Assembly: GCA_023433465.1 (NCBI GenBank) | Contig: JAEZCR010000133.1 | Coordinates: 1 to 8,306 of the forward strand | DNA length: 8,306 nt | Direction of reading: 5' to 3' | DNA from: Pseudomonadota bacterium | GTDB taxonomy: Bacteria > Pseudomonadota > Gammaproteobacteria > Steroidobacterales > Steroidobacteraceae | In this document: positions 1 through 6,689 of the stretch, one piece after another | Position numbering within the stretch: the stretch's first letter is position 1 | Layout of the letters: the number at the start of each line of letters is the position of its first letter | Position numbers and translations under genes: made by a program | The notes under the pieces: model-generated | Database searches by the model: none | Seen by the model: the letters and a program-made list of their open reading frames with translations, nothing else | Told to the model about the DNA's origin: nothing

Positions 1-1
1 T

Positions 2-2650
2 CCCGGGATTTCCGTGCCAGGCACCGCCTCCAACGCCATCACCATCCACAATGCAAGGGAGCACAACCTGCGCTCCATCGACGTGGAGATTCCGCGTGAG
101 GCGTTCACCGTCGTCACCGGTGTTTCCGGATCGGGGAAATCGACGCTGGCGTTCGACATCATATTCAACGAGGGGCAGCGGCGGTACCTGGAGTCGCTCA
201 ACGCGTACGCGCGGCAGTTCGTGCAGCCGGCGTCGCGGCCGGACGTGGATGCGATCTACGGCATCCCGCCCACGGTCGCGATCGAGCAACGCACCAGCCG
301 CGGCGGGCGCAAGAGCACGGTCGCGACGCTCACCGAGATCTATCACTTCCTGCGCCTGCTCTATCAGAAGCTGGGCACGCAGTTCTGCCCTGCCTGCGAC
401 GTGGCGATCGAGCCGCAGACTCCGGCGAGCATCGCCGAGCGCCTGCTCAAGCAACACAAGGGCTCGCGCATCCTGCTGCTCGCGCCGCTGGTCGTCGCGC
501 GCAAGGGTTACTACACCGAGCTCGCGAAGTGGGCCAACGCGCGCGGATACAAACACCTGCGCGTCGACGGCGAGATGCTGACCACCTGGCAGTGGCCGCG
601 TCTCAACCGCTTCAAGGAACACACGATCGAACTACCCGTCGCGCAGATCGACGTGCAGAAGGACAACGCCGACGCGCTGGAGCGCCACGTCATCAAGGCC
701 CTCGATCACGGCAAGGGCCTCGTGCACGTGCTCGATCTCGACGCGAAGAAGCCCAAGGTACAGGTGTTCAGCATCAAGCGCGCCTGCCCGTCCTGCGGCA
801 CGAGCTTCGCGGAGCTGGATCCGCGCCTGTTCTCGTTCAACAGCAAACACGGCTGGTGCGAGGATTGCTACGGCACCGGCCTCGCGCTCGAAGGCTTCGA
901 CGAGGACCAGAGCGGCGAGGAAGCCACCTGGAACGAGTGGATGGACGACGAGGCCTACGCCTGCGAGACCTGCGACGGCCAGCGGCTCAACCAGATCGCG
1001 CTGCACGTGCGGTTCCGCGATCTCAACATCGCCGAGCTCTCCGCCCGCGCGATCGACGACACGGTCGCGTTCATCGACAAACTGCGCCTGAGCAGGCGCG
1101 AGGCCGAAATCGCGCGCGATCTCATGGCGGAGATCAAGGCGCGCCTCGCGTTCCTGCAGCGCGTGGGTCTCGGCTATCTACCGCTCGACCGCTCCGCGCC
1201 GACGTTGTCGGGCGGCGAGGCGCAGCGTATCCGGCTCGCGGCGCAGCTCGGCTCGAACCTGCAGGGCGTGTGTTACGTGCTCGACGAGCCGACCATCGGT
1301 CTGCATCCGCGCGATAACCGGATCCTGCTCGACGCATTGGCGGAGCTCGCCAGACACCGCAACACGCTGGTCGTCGTCGAACACGACGAGGACACGATCC
1401 GGCGCGCCGATCACGTCATCGATCTCGGCCCTGGAGCGGGGGTGCGCGGCGGCGAAGTGGTCGCGGCCGGCAAGGTCGCGGAGCTCATGGCCAACCCGGC
1501 TTCGATCACCGGCCGCTTCCTCGCGAAGCCGCTGACCCATGCGGCGCAGCCGCGCCGCGCGACGAATTCGCGCGCACCGCAGCTCAAGCTCGAAGGCGTC
1601 GAGCTCCACAACGTCCGCAAGGAGAACATCTCGATCCCCGTCGGCCGGCTGGTGGGCGTCACCGGCGTGGCGGGCTCCGGAAAGTCGACCGTCGCGCGCG
1701 ACGTGCTCTACACCAATCTCAAGCGCCTCGTCGGCAAGCGTCCGTCGAAAGGTTCGCGCGCCAAACTACCCGAGCTCACCGGGGTCACGGCCGTGCGCGG
1801 CGCCGAACACATCGACCGCGTGCTCGAAGTCGACCAGACACCCATCGGCAAGACGCCGCGCTCCTGCCCTGCTACCTACATCGGCTTCTGGGACGATATC
1901 CGCAGGATCTTCGCGAACACCACCGAGGCGAAGATCGCGGGATACACGACCAGCCGCTTCTCCTTCAACACGGCCGGCGGCCGCTGCGAGGCGTGCGAAG
2001 GCCAGGGCATGCAGACCATCGAGATGAACTTCCTGCCCGACGTGAAGGTGCTCTGCGACACCTGTCGCGGCCGGCGCTTCAATGCGGAGACGCTGAGCAT
2101 CCTGTGGCGCGGCAAGTCGATCGGCGACCTGCTCGAAATGAACATCGACGACGCGGTCGAGTTCTTCGCCGCGCACTCTTCGATCCACCACGCGCTGCGG
2201 CTGCTGCAGGACGTGGGCCTGGGTTATCTCACGCTGGGCCAGCCGAGCCCGACACTCTCGGGCGGCGAGGCCCAGCGCATCAAGCTGGTCACCGAACTCG
2301 CGAAGGTTCGCGGCGAGGAACGGCGCGGCCCGCGCCAGAAGGCGCCGCACACGCTGTACGTACTCGATGAGCCCACTGTCGGCCTGCACATGGCGGATGT
2401 GGAAAAGCTCATTCACGTGCTGCACCGCCTGGTCGACGTCGGCAACAGCGTGATCGTGATCGAACATAACCTCGACGTGATGGCCGAAGCCGACTGGATC
2501 CTCGACATGGGCCCCGAGGCCGGCGCCGGCGGCGGCAAGGTCGTGGCGGCCGGCCCACCCGCGGCGGTGATGGCGAAAGCCGCGCAGTCCCATACCGGCG
2601 CGGTACTCAGGGATTTCCTCGCGACGCGTCACGAACGCGCAGCCGGCTGA
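2..2650 (+). CDS. uvrA: UvrA-type excinuclease ATPase, probably the C-terminal half of a tandem ('dimeric') UvrA; 5' end likely outside window
   Basis: A DNA-damage recognition ATPase of the UvrA family (nucleotide excision repair, cytoplasmic). Counting from the GTG at 14, the visible protein has 878 residues. Half one has Walker A GVSGSGKST (36-44), a UvrB-binding-like region (about 130-245), zinc module C258/C261/C282/C285, a further CxxC at 317/320, signature LSGGEAQR (398-405), Walker B YVLDEPTIGLH (421-431) and H-loop His457. Half two has Walker A GVAGSGKST (551-559), Q-loop VDQTPIG, zinc module C658/C661/C681/C684, signature at 748, Walker B LYVLDEPTVG and H-loop His818. Classical UvrA is about 940 residues; here only 31 residues separate C285 from C317, so the insertion domain is almost absent. 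The GTG at 14 has only a weak GGGA before it and the frame is open to the left edge. Motifs such as YGIPPTVAIEQR and SRGGRKSTVAT match, from memory, the second half of UvrA paralogues of 1,800-1,950 residues. Family assignment is secure; the true start is not. Confidence 0.93.
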   Translation, partial: PGISVPGTASNAITIHNAREHNLRSIDVEIPREAFTVVTGVSGSGKSTLAFDIIFNEGQRRYLESLNAYARQFVQPASRPDVDAIYGIPPTVAIEQRTSRGGRKSTVATLTEIYHFLRLLYQKLGTQFCPACDVAIEPQTPASIAERLLKQHKGSRILLLAPLVVARKGYYTELAKWANARGYKHLRVDGEMLTTWQWPRLNRFKEHTIELPVAQIDVQKDNADALERHVIKALDHGKGLVHVLDLDAKKPKVQVFSIKRACPSCGTSFAELDPRLFSFNSKHGWCEDCYGTGLALEGFDEDQSGEEATWNEWMDDEAYACETCDGQRLNQIALHVRFRDLNIAELSARAIDDTVAFIDKLRLSRREAEIARDLMAEIKARLAFLQRVGLGYLPLDRSAPTLSGGEAQRIRLAAQLGSNLQGVCYVLDEPTIGLHPRDNRILLDALAELARHRNTLVVVEHDEDTIRRADHVIDLGPGAGVRGGEVVAAGKVAELMANPASITGRFLAKPLTHAAQPRRATNSRAPQLKLEGVELHNVRKENISIPVGRLVGVTGVAGSGKSTVARDVLYTNLKRLVGKRPSKGSRAKLPELTGVTAVRGAEHIDRVLEVDQTPIGKTPRSCPATYIGFWDDIRRIFANTTEAKIAGYTTSRFSFNTAGGRCEACEGQGMQTIEMNFLPDVKVLCDTCRGRRFNAETLSILWRGKSIGDLLEMNIDDAVEFFAAHSSIHHALRLLQDVGLGYLTLGQPSPTLSGGEAQRIKLVTELAKVRGEERRGPRQKAPHTLYVLDEPTVGLHMADVEKLIHVLHRLVDVGNSVIVIEHNLDVMAEADWILDMGPEAGAGGGKVVAAGPPAAVMAKAAQSHTGAVLRDFLATRHERAAG

Positions 2651-2748
2651 CCGCGTCGATCACGCCAGACGGCGATGGCTGGATGCTGCCGCTGAGCGGT
2701 TGGCTCGAGGGGATTGCCGCGGCCCCGTTGGCGCAGTAGCGTCGCGGC

Positions 2749-3051
2749 ATGGCACACGGACTGGCATGCTGGAAATGCGGCGCGTCACTCGAGGCGCTGA
2801 GCCTGCCGCTGCGCCGGCTCGACGAATGCAAGGCGTGCCGCGGCGAGCTGCACGTCTGCCGCATGTGCGTCGAGTACGACACCCGCGTCGCCAAGCATTG
2901 CCGCGAGCCCACAGCCGAGGAAGTGCGCGACAAGACGAAGGCCAACTTCTGCGATCACTTCAGGCCGAAGGCCGGCGCGTATGTCGCGCCCGACACGGCG
3001 GGGATCGACGCCTCGCGCGCCGCGCTCGAAGCCTTGTTCGGAAAGAAGTAG
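2749..3051 (+). CDS. Small cysteine-rich zinc-ribbon-like protein of unknown function
   Basis: A 100-residue cytoplasmic protein (no signal peptide or membrane segment) with eight cysteines: C7/C10 (CWKC), C27/C30 (CKAC), C37/C40 (CRMC), C51 and C68, plus histidines 35, 50 and 70. The paired CxxC motifs suggest one or two structural zinc sites or a rubredoxin-like knuckle. The LHVCRMCVEYD and KANFCDHF stretches look like those of short uncharacterised proteobacterial proteins I have seen, but I cannot name the family. An in-frame TAG at 2737-2739, with no start codon between it and 2749, makes this ATG the first possible start; no good Shine-Dalgarno is visible. It lies 98 bases after the UvrA stop on the same strand, so co-transcription is possible but unproven. 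Its TAG stop is immediately followed by the stop of the convergent DUF3857 gene. The cysteine spacing and the Arg-rich, implausible translations of the competing frames argue that it is real. Confidence 0.85.
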   Translation: MAHGLACWKCGASLEALSLPLRRLDECKACRGELHVCRMCVEYDTRVAKHCREPTAEEVRDKTKANFCDHFRPKAGAYVAPDTAGIDASRAALEALFGKK

Positions 3052-5637
3052 TCAGGCTACGGTTTCCGGCGCCGGCGCCGCGACCGGCTCGCGGGCCGCT
3101 CCCGCCGCCGGTTCTTCAATGCGTTTCGCCGACCGCGTGAACGTCGCCCGGACGCGTTGCGAAACCAGTATGTACGCGATCCAGATGCCAGCCCCGACGA
3201 ACGCGCTCACGGTCGAGGCGACTTGCGCGGCTTTGTCCTTGTCCTCGACGCCCTCGCTGGTGAACAGGATGACGATCGTCATCACGGCGATCACAAGGGT
3301 CATGAGTTCGGTGACGATGTAGGCGAGCGGGAACGAGCTGCGACGCTGGAACATCAGCACCGGCACCACCAGCGAAGCCATGAGCGTCGCGACCAGCGCC
3401 AGGTACACCGCGACGACCAGGTATTTCTGCGCCGCCCCGTAACTTTCGTAAACCCCCGACGTCAACACTTCGTGCCACTCGATGAGACCGGCCGCCACGA
3501 ACACCGGCCCCAGGAGGGTGCCGATCGCCGGCGGGATCATCCATCCGACGAGACCCACGGGCGCGTCCGGATCCGCCGGGCGCGGGCGCGGATCCGCGCG
3601 CCAGAGGTGACGCACCAGCACGACGCCCAGGCCAAAGCCCGCGAGAATCGCGATCACGAACTCGACCGGCAACGACAATGATCCGCCCGCGGCGTCCTCG
3701 CCGTCGGTAAACGTGTAGAACGCGTCATCGCGGACCTTGTCGAGGTTGTCCAGGAACGCCTTCATCGTTTTGGGCTCGACGTGATCGCTGGTGTGGCGCA
3801 GGTCGTAGACGAGCGCGAGTTTGCCGTCGCGGTAGAGCACGGTGGAGTTGTATTCAAGCGGCGCCGACTCGACCTTGAGCCCGCTGCCCTCGATGTTCCA
3901 ATCTCCGGGTAGATAGGCGATGATTTCGTGCCGCACGTGCATCGGGAACGCGCGCGCCAGCGGCGTCTCGCGCACCGTCTCCTTCGGCGTCCCCGTGCGA
4001 TCGGTGATCAGGTATGCCTCGAGCGAGAACTTGGGCCCGCCTTCGCCGTCCTTGCGGAACGGTGTCTCGATCCGGTAACTCTCGGTGGTCGACAGCAGGT
4101 TCGCGTCGCGATCGTCCCGCATCGCGAGTGTCTCCACGAGCTCGATCCCTGGATAACGTTTGCGGTAGTAGTCGAGGTATTTCTTGCCGAGAGCCGTCGG
4201 CGTGTTCGTGCGCATCGTGACGCGCATGCGGTCCGCCTCGCTGCCGCGGTAGGTAGTCACCACCGTGAATGCCGCGGTCTTGTCCGTTCCGTTGCGGAAA
4301 TCGAAGGTCTCGACGACCGTCTGTTGCGGCGGAATGTCGCCGCTGGTCGGTATCGCCTGCAGGCCGGATTCGCCCGGTGCGATCACGAGTGCCAGCCCGA
4401 AGTCCGCCTGCGCCAGCGTGTCGAGGTTTCCACCCTGACCGCTCGTCGTCGCGTCGAGCCAGTAGTCACGTTCGTTCCAGCGCAGCTTCGCGATCACGTG
4501 GTCGAAGGCGCCGGGCCCCGGAGCGCGCTCGGCGATACCGCGTCCCGATCTCGAGTTCACGAACGCCGGGTGCGCCTCGAAGCCGAGCGCGCGCATGAGC
4601 GTCGCGAACAGCAGCACCTTGTCCTTGCAATCGCCGTAGCGGCGCGCGAGCACCACGGCCGGCTGCGACGGCCGGTACGCGCCTGCGCCGATCTCGATGC
4701 CCGTGTAGCGGATGTCGTCCTGTACGAAACGCAGCGCCTTCAGGATCCTCGAGGCATCGTCCGGTGCGGCGCGCAGCTCGGAGAGCAGTTCGCCGAGCGC
4801 GGCCTGCTGTCCGTCATCGATCGCATACAGCGGCAGCGCCCAGTCGCGCACCGCGGTCCAGTCCGCGAACTCGGTCAGCTCGATGCGCGGGTACTGGTGA
4901 TGCCAGGCGGGCCGCTCCTCCTCGCCATGCAACGCGGCAATGTTGCGGCCTTCCCAGACGGTTTCGCTCCAGTTGCCGCGCCGCGCCTCGACCGGCGCGC
5001 CGAGTTTGCCGAGATCCTTGATGAGCAGCGGCCGGTCCGGCGAGCGCAACACGCGCAGGCGGAACCGCCGCACCGGCGAACCCCATTGCGTGCCGAACCA
5101 TTCGTTGTAGCCGCGTTCGCTGATGGGGTCGCGGCGCTCGAGCGTGTACGAGTAGTCGAGCACGTCGCCGACCCGTACGTCCTGCAACAGCACGTGCAGC
5201 GTCACGCGGCCGTTGATCAGTCCCTGCTCGAGACCCTCCTCGCGATTGAGCAGCGAGCGGCGCGAGTCGGCGAGCTTGTCGATCGAGCGGCCGGCGCGCA
5301 GCACGCGGACATCGTGCAGCAGCAGCCGCTCGTGTCCGGGATCGATGTCGATGGAGATCTGCGACCGGTCATCCACTTCCGCCTGCGTCATGAGCCGCTC
5401 CGCGAAGCGGGAGTAGTGCGCCGTCACGTCGGAGAGGCGGACCTGGTGGTCGACCAGCAGGAAATCCGCCTCGCCCTGCTCCACGGGCCTCGCGTCCTCG
5501 AGCGGCAGATCGCGCGCGATGTCCACCCATCCGGGCGCGCCCTGCATGCGGTATGGCTGTGGCGAGGTCGCGGCGAAGGCCACGCTCGCCAAAGTGACGA
5601 GTAGCAGGCATGCCGCGGTCATTCTTCTCGTTATCAT
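3052..5637 (-). CDS. Secreted DUF3857/transglutaminase-like protein with C-terminal multi-spanning DUF2569-like membrane module
   Basis: An 861-residue envelope protein. The start at 5637 is chosen because GGGGAG lies 7 bases upstream and it yields a signal peptide, MITRRMTAACLLLVTLASVAFA; an ATG at 5685 would add 16 residues and overlap the GH5 gene. Domains in order: DUF3857 (about 60-215), then a transglutaminase-like papain fold (about 290-400) with the expected triad Cys337 (RRYGDCKDK), His380 (FDHVIAKL) and Asp395 (YWLDATT). Next comes a beta-rich region (about 440-645), a membrane span (about 657-676), and four more spans (about 695-718, 739-762, 770-792, 808-827). That last block contains GLVGWMIPPAIG and ends IWIAYILVSQRVRATF, resembling DUF2569, followed by a Pro/Ala tail. 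Family knowledge: DUF3857 with transglutaminase is common in exported bacterial proteins, whose substrates are mostly unknown. Inference: the catalytic domains lie in the periplasm, anchored by the C-terminus, acting as a cysteine protease or amide-bond enzyme. It diverges from the GH5 gene. Confidence 0.92.
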   Translation of the reverse strand: MITRRMTAACLLLVTLASVAFAATSPQPYRMQGAPGWVDIARDLPLEDARPVEQGEADFLLVDHQVRLSDVTAHYSRFAERLMTQAEVDDRSQISIDIDPGHERLLLHDVRVLRAGRSIDKLADSRRSLLNREEGLEQGLINGRVTLHVLLQDVRVGDVLDYSYTLERRDPISERGYNEWFGTQWGSPVRRFRLRVLRSPDRPLLIKDLGKLGAPVEARRGNWSETVWEGRNIAALHGEEERPAWHHQYPRIELTEFADWTAVRDWALPLYAIDDGQQAALGELLSELRAAPDDASRILKALRFVQDDIRYTGIEIGAGAYRPSQPAVVLARRYGDCKDKVLLFATLMRALGFEAHPAFVNSRSGRGIAERAPGPGAFDHVIAKLRWNERDYWLDATTSGQGGNLDTLAQADFGLALVIAPGESGLQAIPTSGDIPPQQTVVETFDFRNGTDKTAAFTVVTTYRGSEADRMRVTMRTNTPTALGKKYLDYYRKRYPGIELVETLAMRDDRDANLLSTTESYRIETPFRKDGEGGPKFSLEAYLITDRTGTPKETVRETPLARAFPMHVRHEIIAYLPGDWNIEGSGLKVESAPLEYNSTVLYRDGKLALVYDLRHTSDHVEPKTMKAFLDNLDKVRDDAFYTFTDGEDAAGGSLSLPVEFVIAILAGFGLGVVLVRHLWRADPRPRPADPDAPVGLVGWMIPPAIGTLLGPVFVAAGLIEWHEVLTSGVYESYGAAQKYLVVAVYLALVATLMASLVVPVLMFQRRSSFPLAYIVTELMTLVIAVMTIVILFTSEGVEDKDKAAQVASTVSAFVGAGIWIAYILVSQRVRATFTRSAKRIEEPAAGAAREPVAAPAPETVA

Positions 5638-5644
5638 CGAACCG

Positions 5645-5650
5645 CTCCCC
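5645..5650 (-). promoter_or_regulatory. Shine-Dalgarno GGGGAG of the DUF3857/transglutaminase gene
   Basis: On the minus strand GGGGAG is followed by seven bases and then the ATG whose first base is at 5637. This is the best ribosome-binding match among that gene's candidate starts, and it decides between 5685, 5637 and 5622. The ATG at 5622 has only a weak purine run before it. Confidence 0.7.
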
Positions 5651-5653
5651 GAT

Positions 5654-5663
5654 GGAGAAGAGA
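5654..5663 (+). promoter_or_regulatory. Purine-rich ribosome-binding region of the GH5 gene
   Basis: GGAGAAGAGA lies 9 bases before the ATG at 5673, with its GGAG core 15 bases away, longer than ideal. The neighbouring candidate ATGs at 5610, 5652 and 5691 have no comparable purine run upstream, so this tract supports 5673 as the start, without making it certain. It sits inside the 35-base space shared with the divergent gene. Confidence 0.45.
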
Positions 5664-5672
5664 ATACTCGAT

Positions 5673-6689
5673 ATGCACGCGCCACTTCGAATGCCCCGGA
5701 TCCACCTGGCCGCCCTCTCGGTGATGGCCTCGCTACTACTGCCGGGACTGTGCCTCGGGGAATCCCTGTCCGCTGCCGACCAGGTCGCGCAGATGAAGCG
5801 CGGCGTCAACATCGTCGGCTACGACCCGATCTGGCAGGACCCCGCGAAGGCGCGCTTCAAGCCGCGACATTTCAAGATCATCAAGGACGGCGGCTTCGAC
5901 ACGGTGCGCATCAACCTGTACGGCTTCCGCAAGATGAACGAGAAGATGGAGCTCGATCCGCAGTGGTTCGCCACGCTCGACATGCTGGTCTCGGAAGCCG
6001 TGAAACAGGACCTCGACGTGGTGCTCGACGAGCACGATTACGAGCGCTGCACCGATGACACCGAACTGTGCCGCCGGCAGCTCAAGGCGTTCTGGAGTCA
6101 GGTCGGGGAGCACTACAAGTACGCGCCGCCGAACGTCATCTTCGAAATGCTCAACGAGCCCAACCGCAAGATGGACGCGATCTGGAACTCGCTGATCGCG
6201 GAGACGCTGCCGGTCATCCGCAAGACGAACCCGACGCGCAACGTGATCATCGGTCCCGCGTTCTGGAACAACATCTCGCACCTGCCGCAGCTCGAGCTGC
6301 CGGCGGACGATCGGCACATCATCGTCACCGTGCATTACTACGAGCCGCACACGTTCACGCACCAGGGCGCGAGCTGGTCGCCGGAATACACGAAGTTGTC
6401 GGGCCTCACGTGGGGAACGCCCGAGGACTACGCGAAGGTCGAGCACGATTTCGACAAGGCGCAGGCCTGGGCGAAGCAACACGATCGGCCGATCCTGCTG
6501 GGTGAGTTCGGCGCCTACGACAAGGCGCCGCTGGAATCACGGATCAAGTACACCGCGGCGGTCGCGCGCGCCGCGGAGAAACGCGGCTGGGCCTGGACCT
6601 ACTGGCAGTTCGACAGCAACTTCGTCGTCTATGACGTCGACAAGGATGCGTGGAACGAGCCTATCTACCGCGCGCTCATCGGGCCATGA
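5673..6689 (+). CDS. Secreted glycoside hydrolase family 5 enzyme (cellulase-like beta-glycanase)
   Basis: An exported (beta/alpha)8-barrel glycosidase of 338 residues, expected to cleave beta-1,4-linked glucan or a related polysaccharide with retention of configuration. A Sec-type signal peptide occupies about residues 1-29 (LAALSVMASLLLPGLCLG); the cysteine does not fit a lipobox (PGLC). GH5 landmarks seen: GFDTVRINLYG with Arg79, LDEHDY with His121, FEMLNEPN with Asn161 and the acid/base Glu162, VTVHYYEPHTFTHQGASW with His221, LLGEFGAYD with the nucleophile Glu278, and WTYWQFDS with Trp311. The barrel fills the whole protein; there is no carbohydrate-binding module or linker. I chose the ATG at 5673 for its purine-rich upstream tract and good signal peptide; 5652 and 5691 remain possible. 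It diverges from the transglutaminase gene, and its TGA overlaps the start of the next gene (ATGA). No sugar transporter or regulator is adjacent, so substrate and subfamily cannot be inferred. Family confidence is high. Confidence 0.93.
   Translation: MHAPLRMPRIHLAALSVMASLLLPGLCLGESLSAADQVAQMKRGVNIVGYDPIWQDPAKARFKPRHFKIIKDGGFDTVRINLYGFRKMNEKMELDPQWFATLDMLVSEAVKQDLDVVLDEHDYERCTDDTELCRRQLKAFWSQVGEHYKYAPPNVIFEMLNEPNRKMDAIWNSLIAETLPVIRKTNPTRNVIIGPAFWNNISHLPQLELPADDRHIIVTVHYYEPHTFTHQGASWSPEYTKLSGLTWGTPEDYAKVEHDFDKAQAWAKQHDRPILLGEFGAYDKAPLESRIKYTAAVARAAEKRGWAWTYWQFDSNFVVYDVDKDAWNEPIYRALIGP

Noticed and set aside
1766..2632. 288-codon antisense frame opposite the second UvrA half
   Set aside because: It mirrors conserved UvrA motifs on the other strand and its composition (Arg, Ala, His, Val) is that of a shadow frame.
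2689..2699. CCGCTGAGCGG inverted repeat in the gap after UvrA
   Set aside because: A one-base loop cannot form a hairpin, and no T run follows; nothing else recognisable lies in this 98-base gap.
3067..3080. Perfect 14-base palindrome CGGCGCCGGCGCCG near the convergent junction
   Set aside because: It falls in codons for the Pro/Ala tail of the transglutaminase protein and has no loop or T tract; low-complexity coding explains it.
2700..3140. 146-codon plus-strand frame overlapping the Cys-rich gene
   Set aside because: The Arg-rich translation has no structure; the overlapping frame from 2749 carries regularly spaced CxxC motifs.
3928..5604. 558-codon open frame on the plus strand opposite the transglutaminase gene
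   Set aside because: Its translation is Arg/His/Val-rich with no domain, and it is a typical antisense shadow of G+C-rich codons; the minus strand encodes clear catalytic motifs and membrane helices.
5638..5685. Upstream ATG (5685) as start of the transglutaminase gene
   Set aside because: It would add a 16-residue non-signal extension overlapping the GH5 start, whereas 5637 has GGGGAG at 7-base spacing and begins a proper signal peptide.
5742..5760. Lipoprotein cleavage site in the GH5 signal peptide
   Set aside because: The residues before the cysteine are P-G-L; leucine at -1 does not fit a lipobox.
5736..6482. 248-codon antisense frame opposite the GH5 gene
   Set aside because: The Arg/Val/Leu-rich translation is without motifs, while the plus strand carries all GH5 active-site residues.
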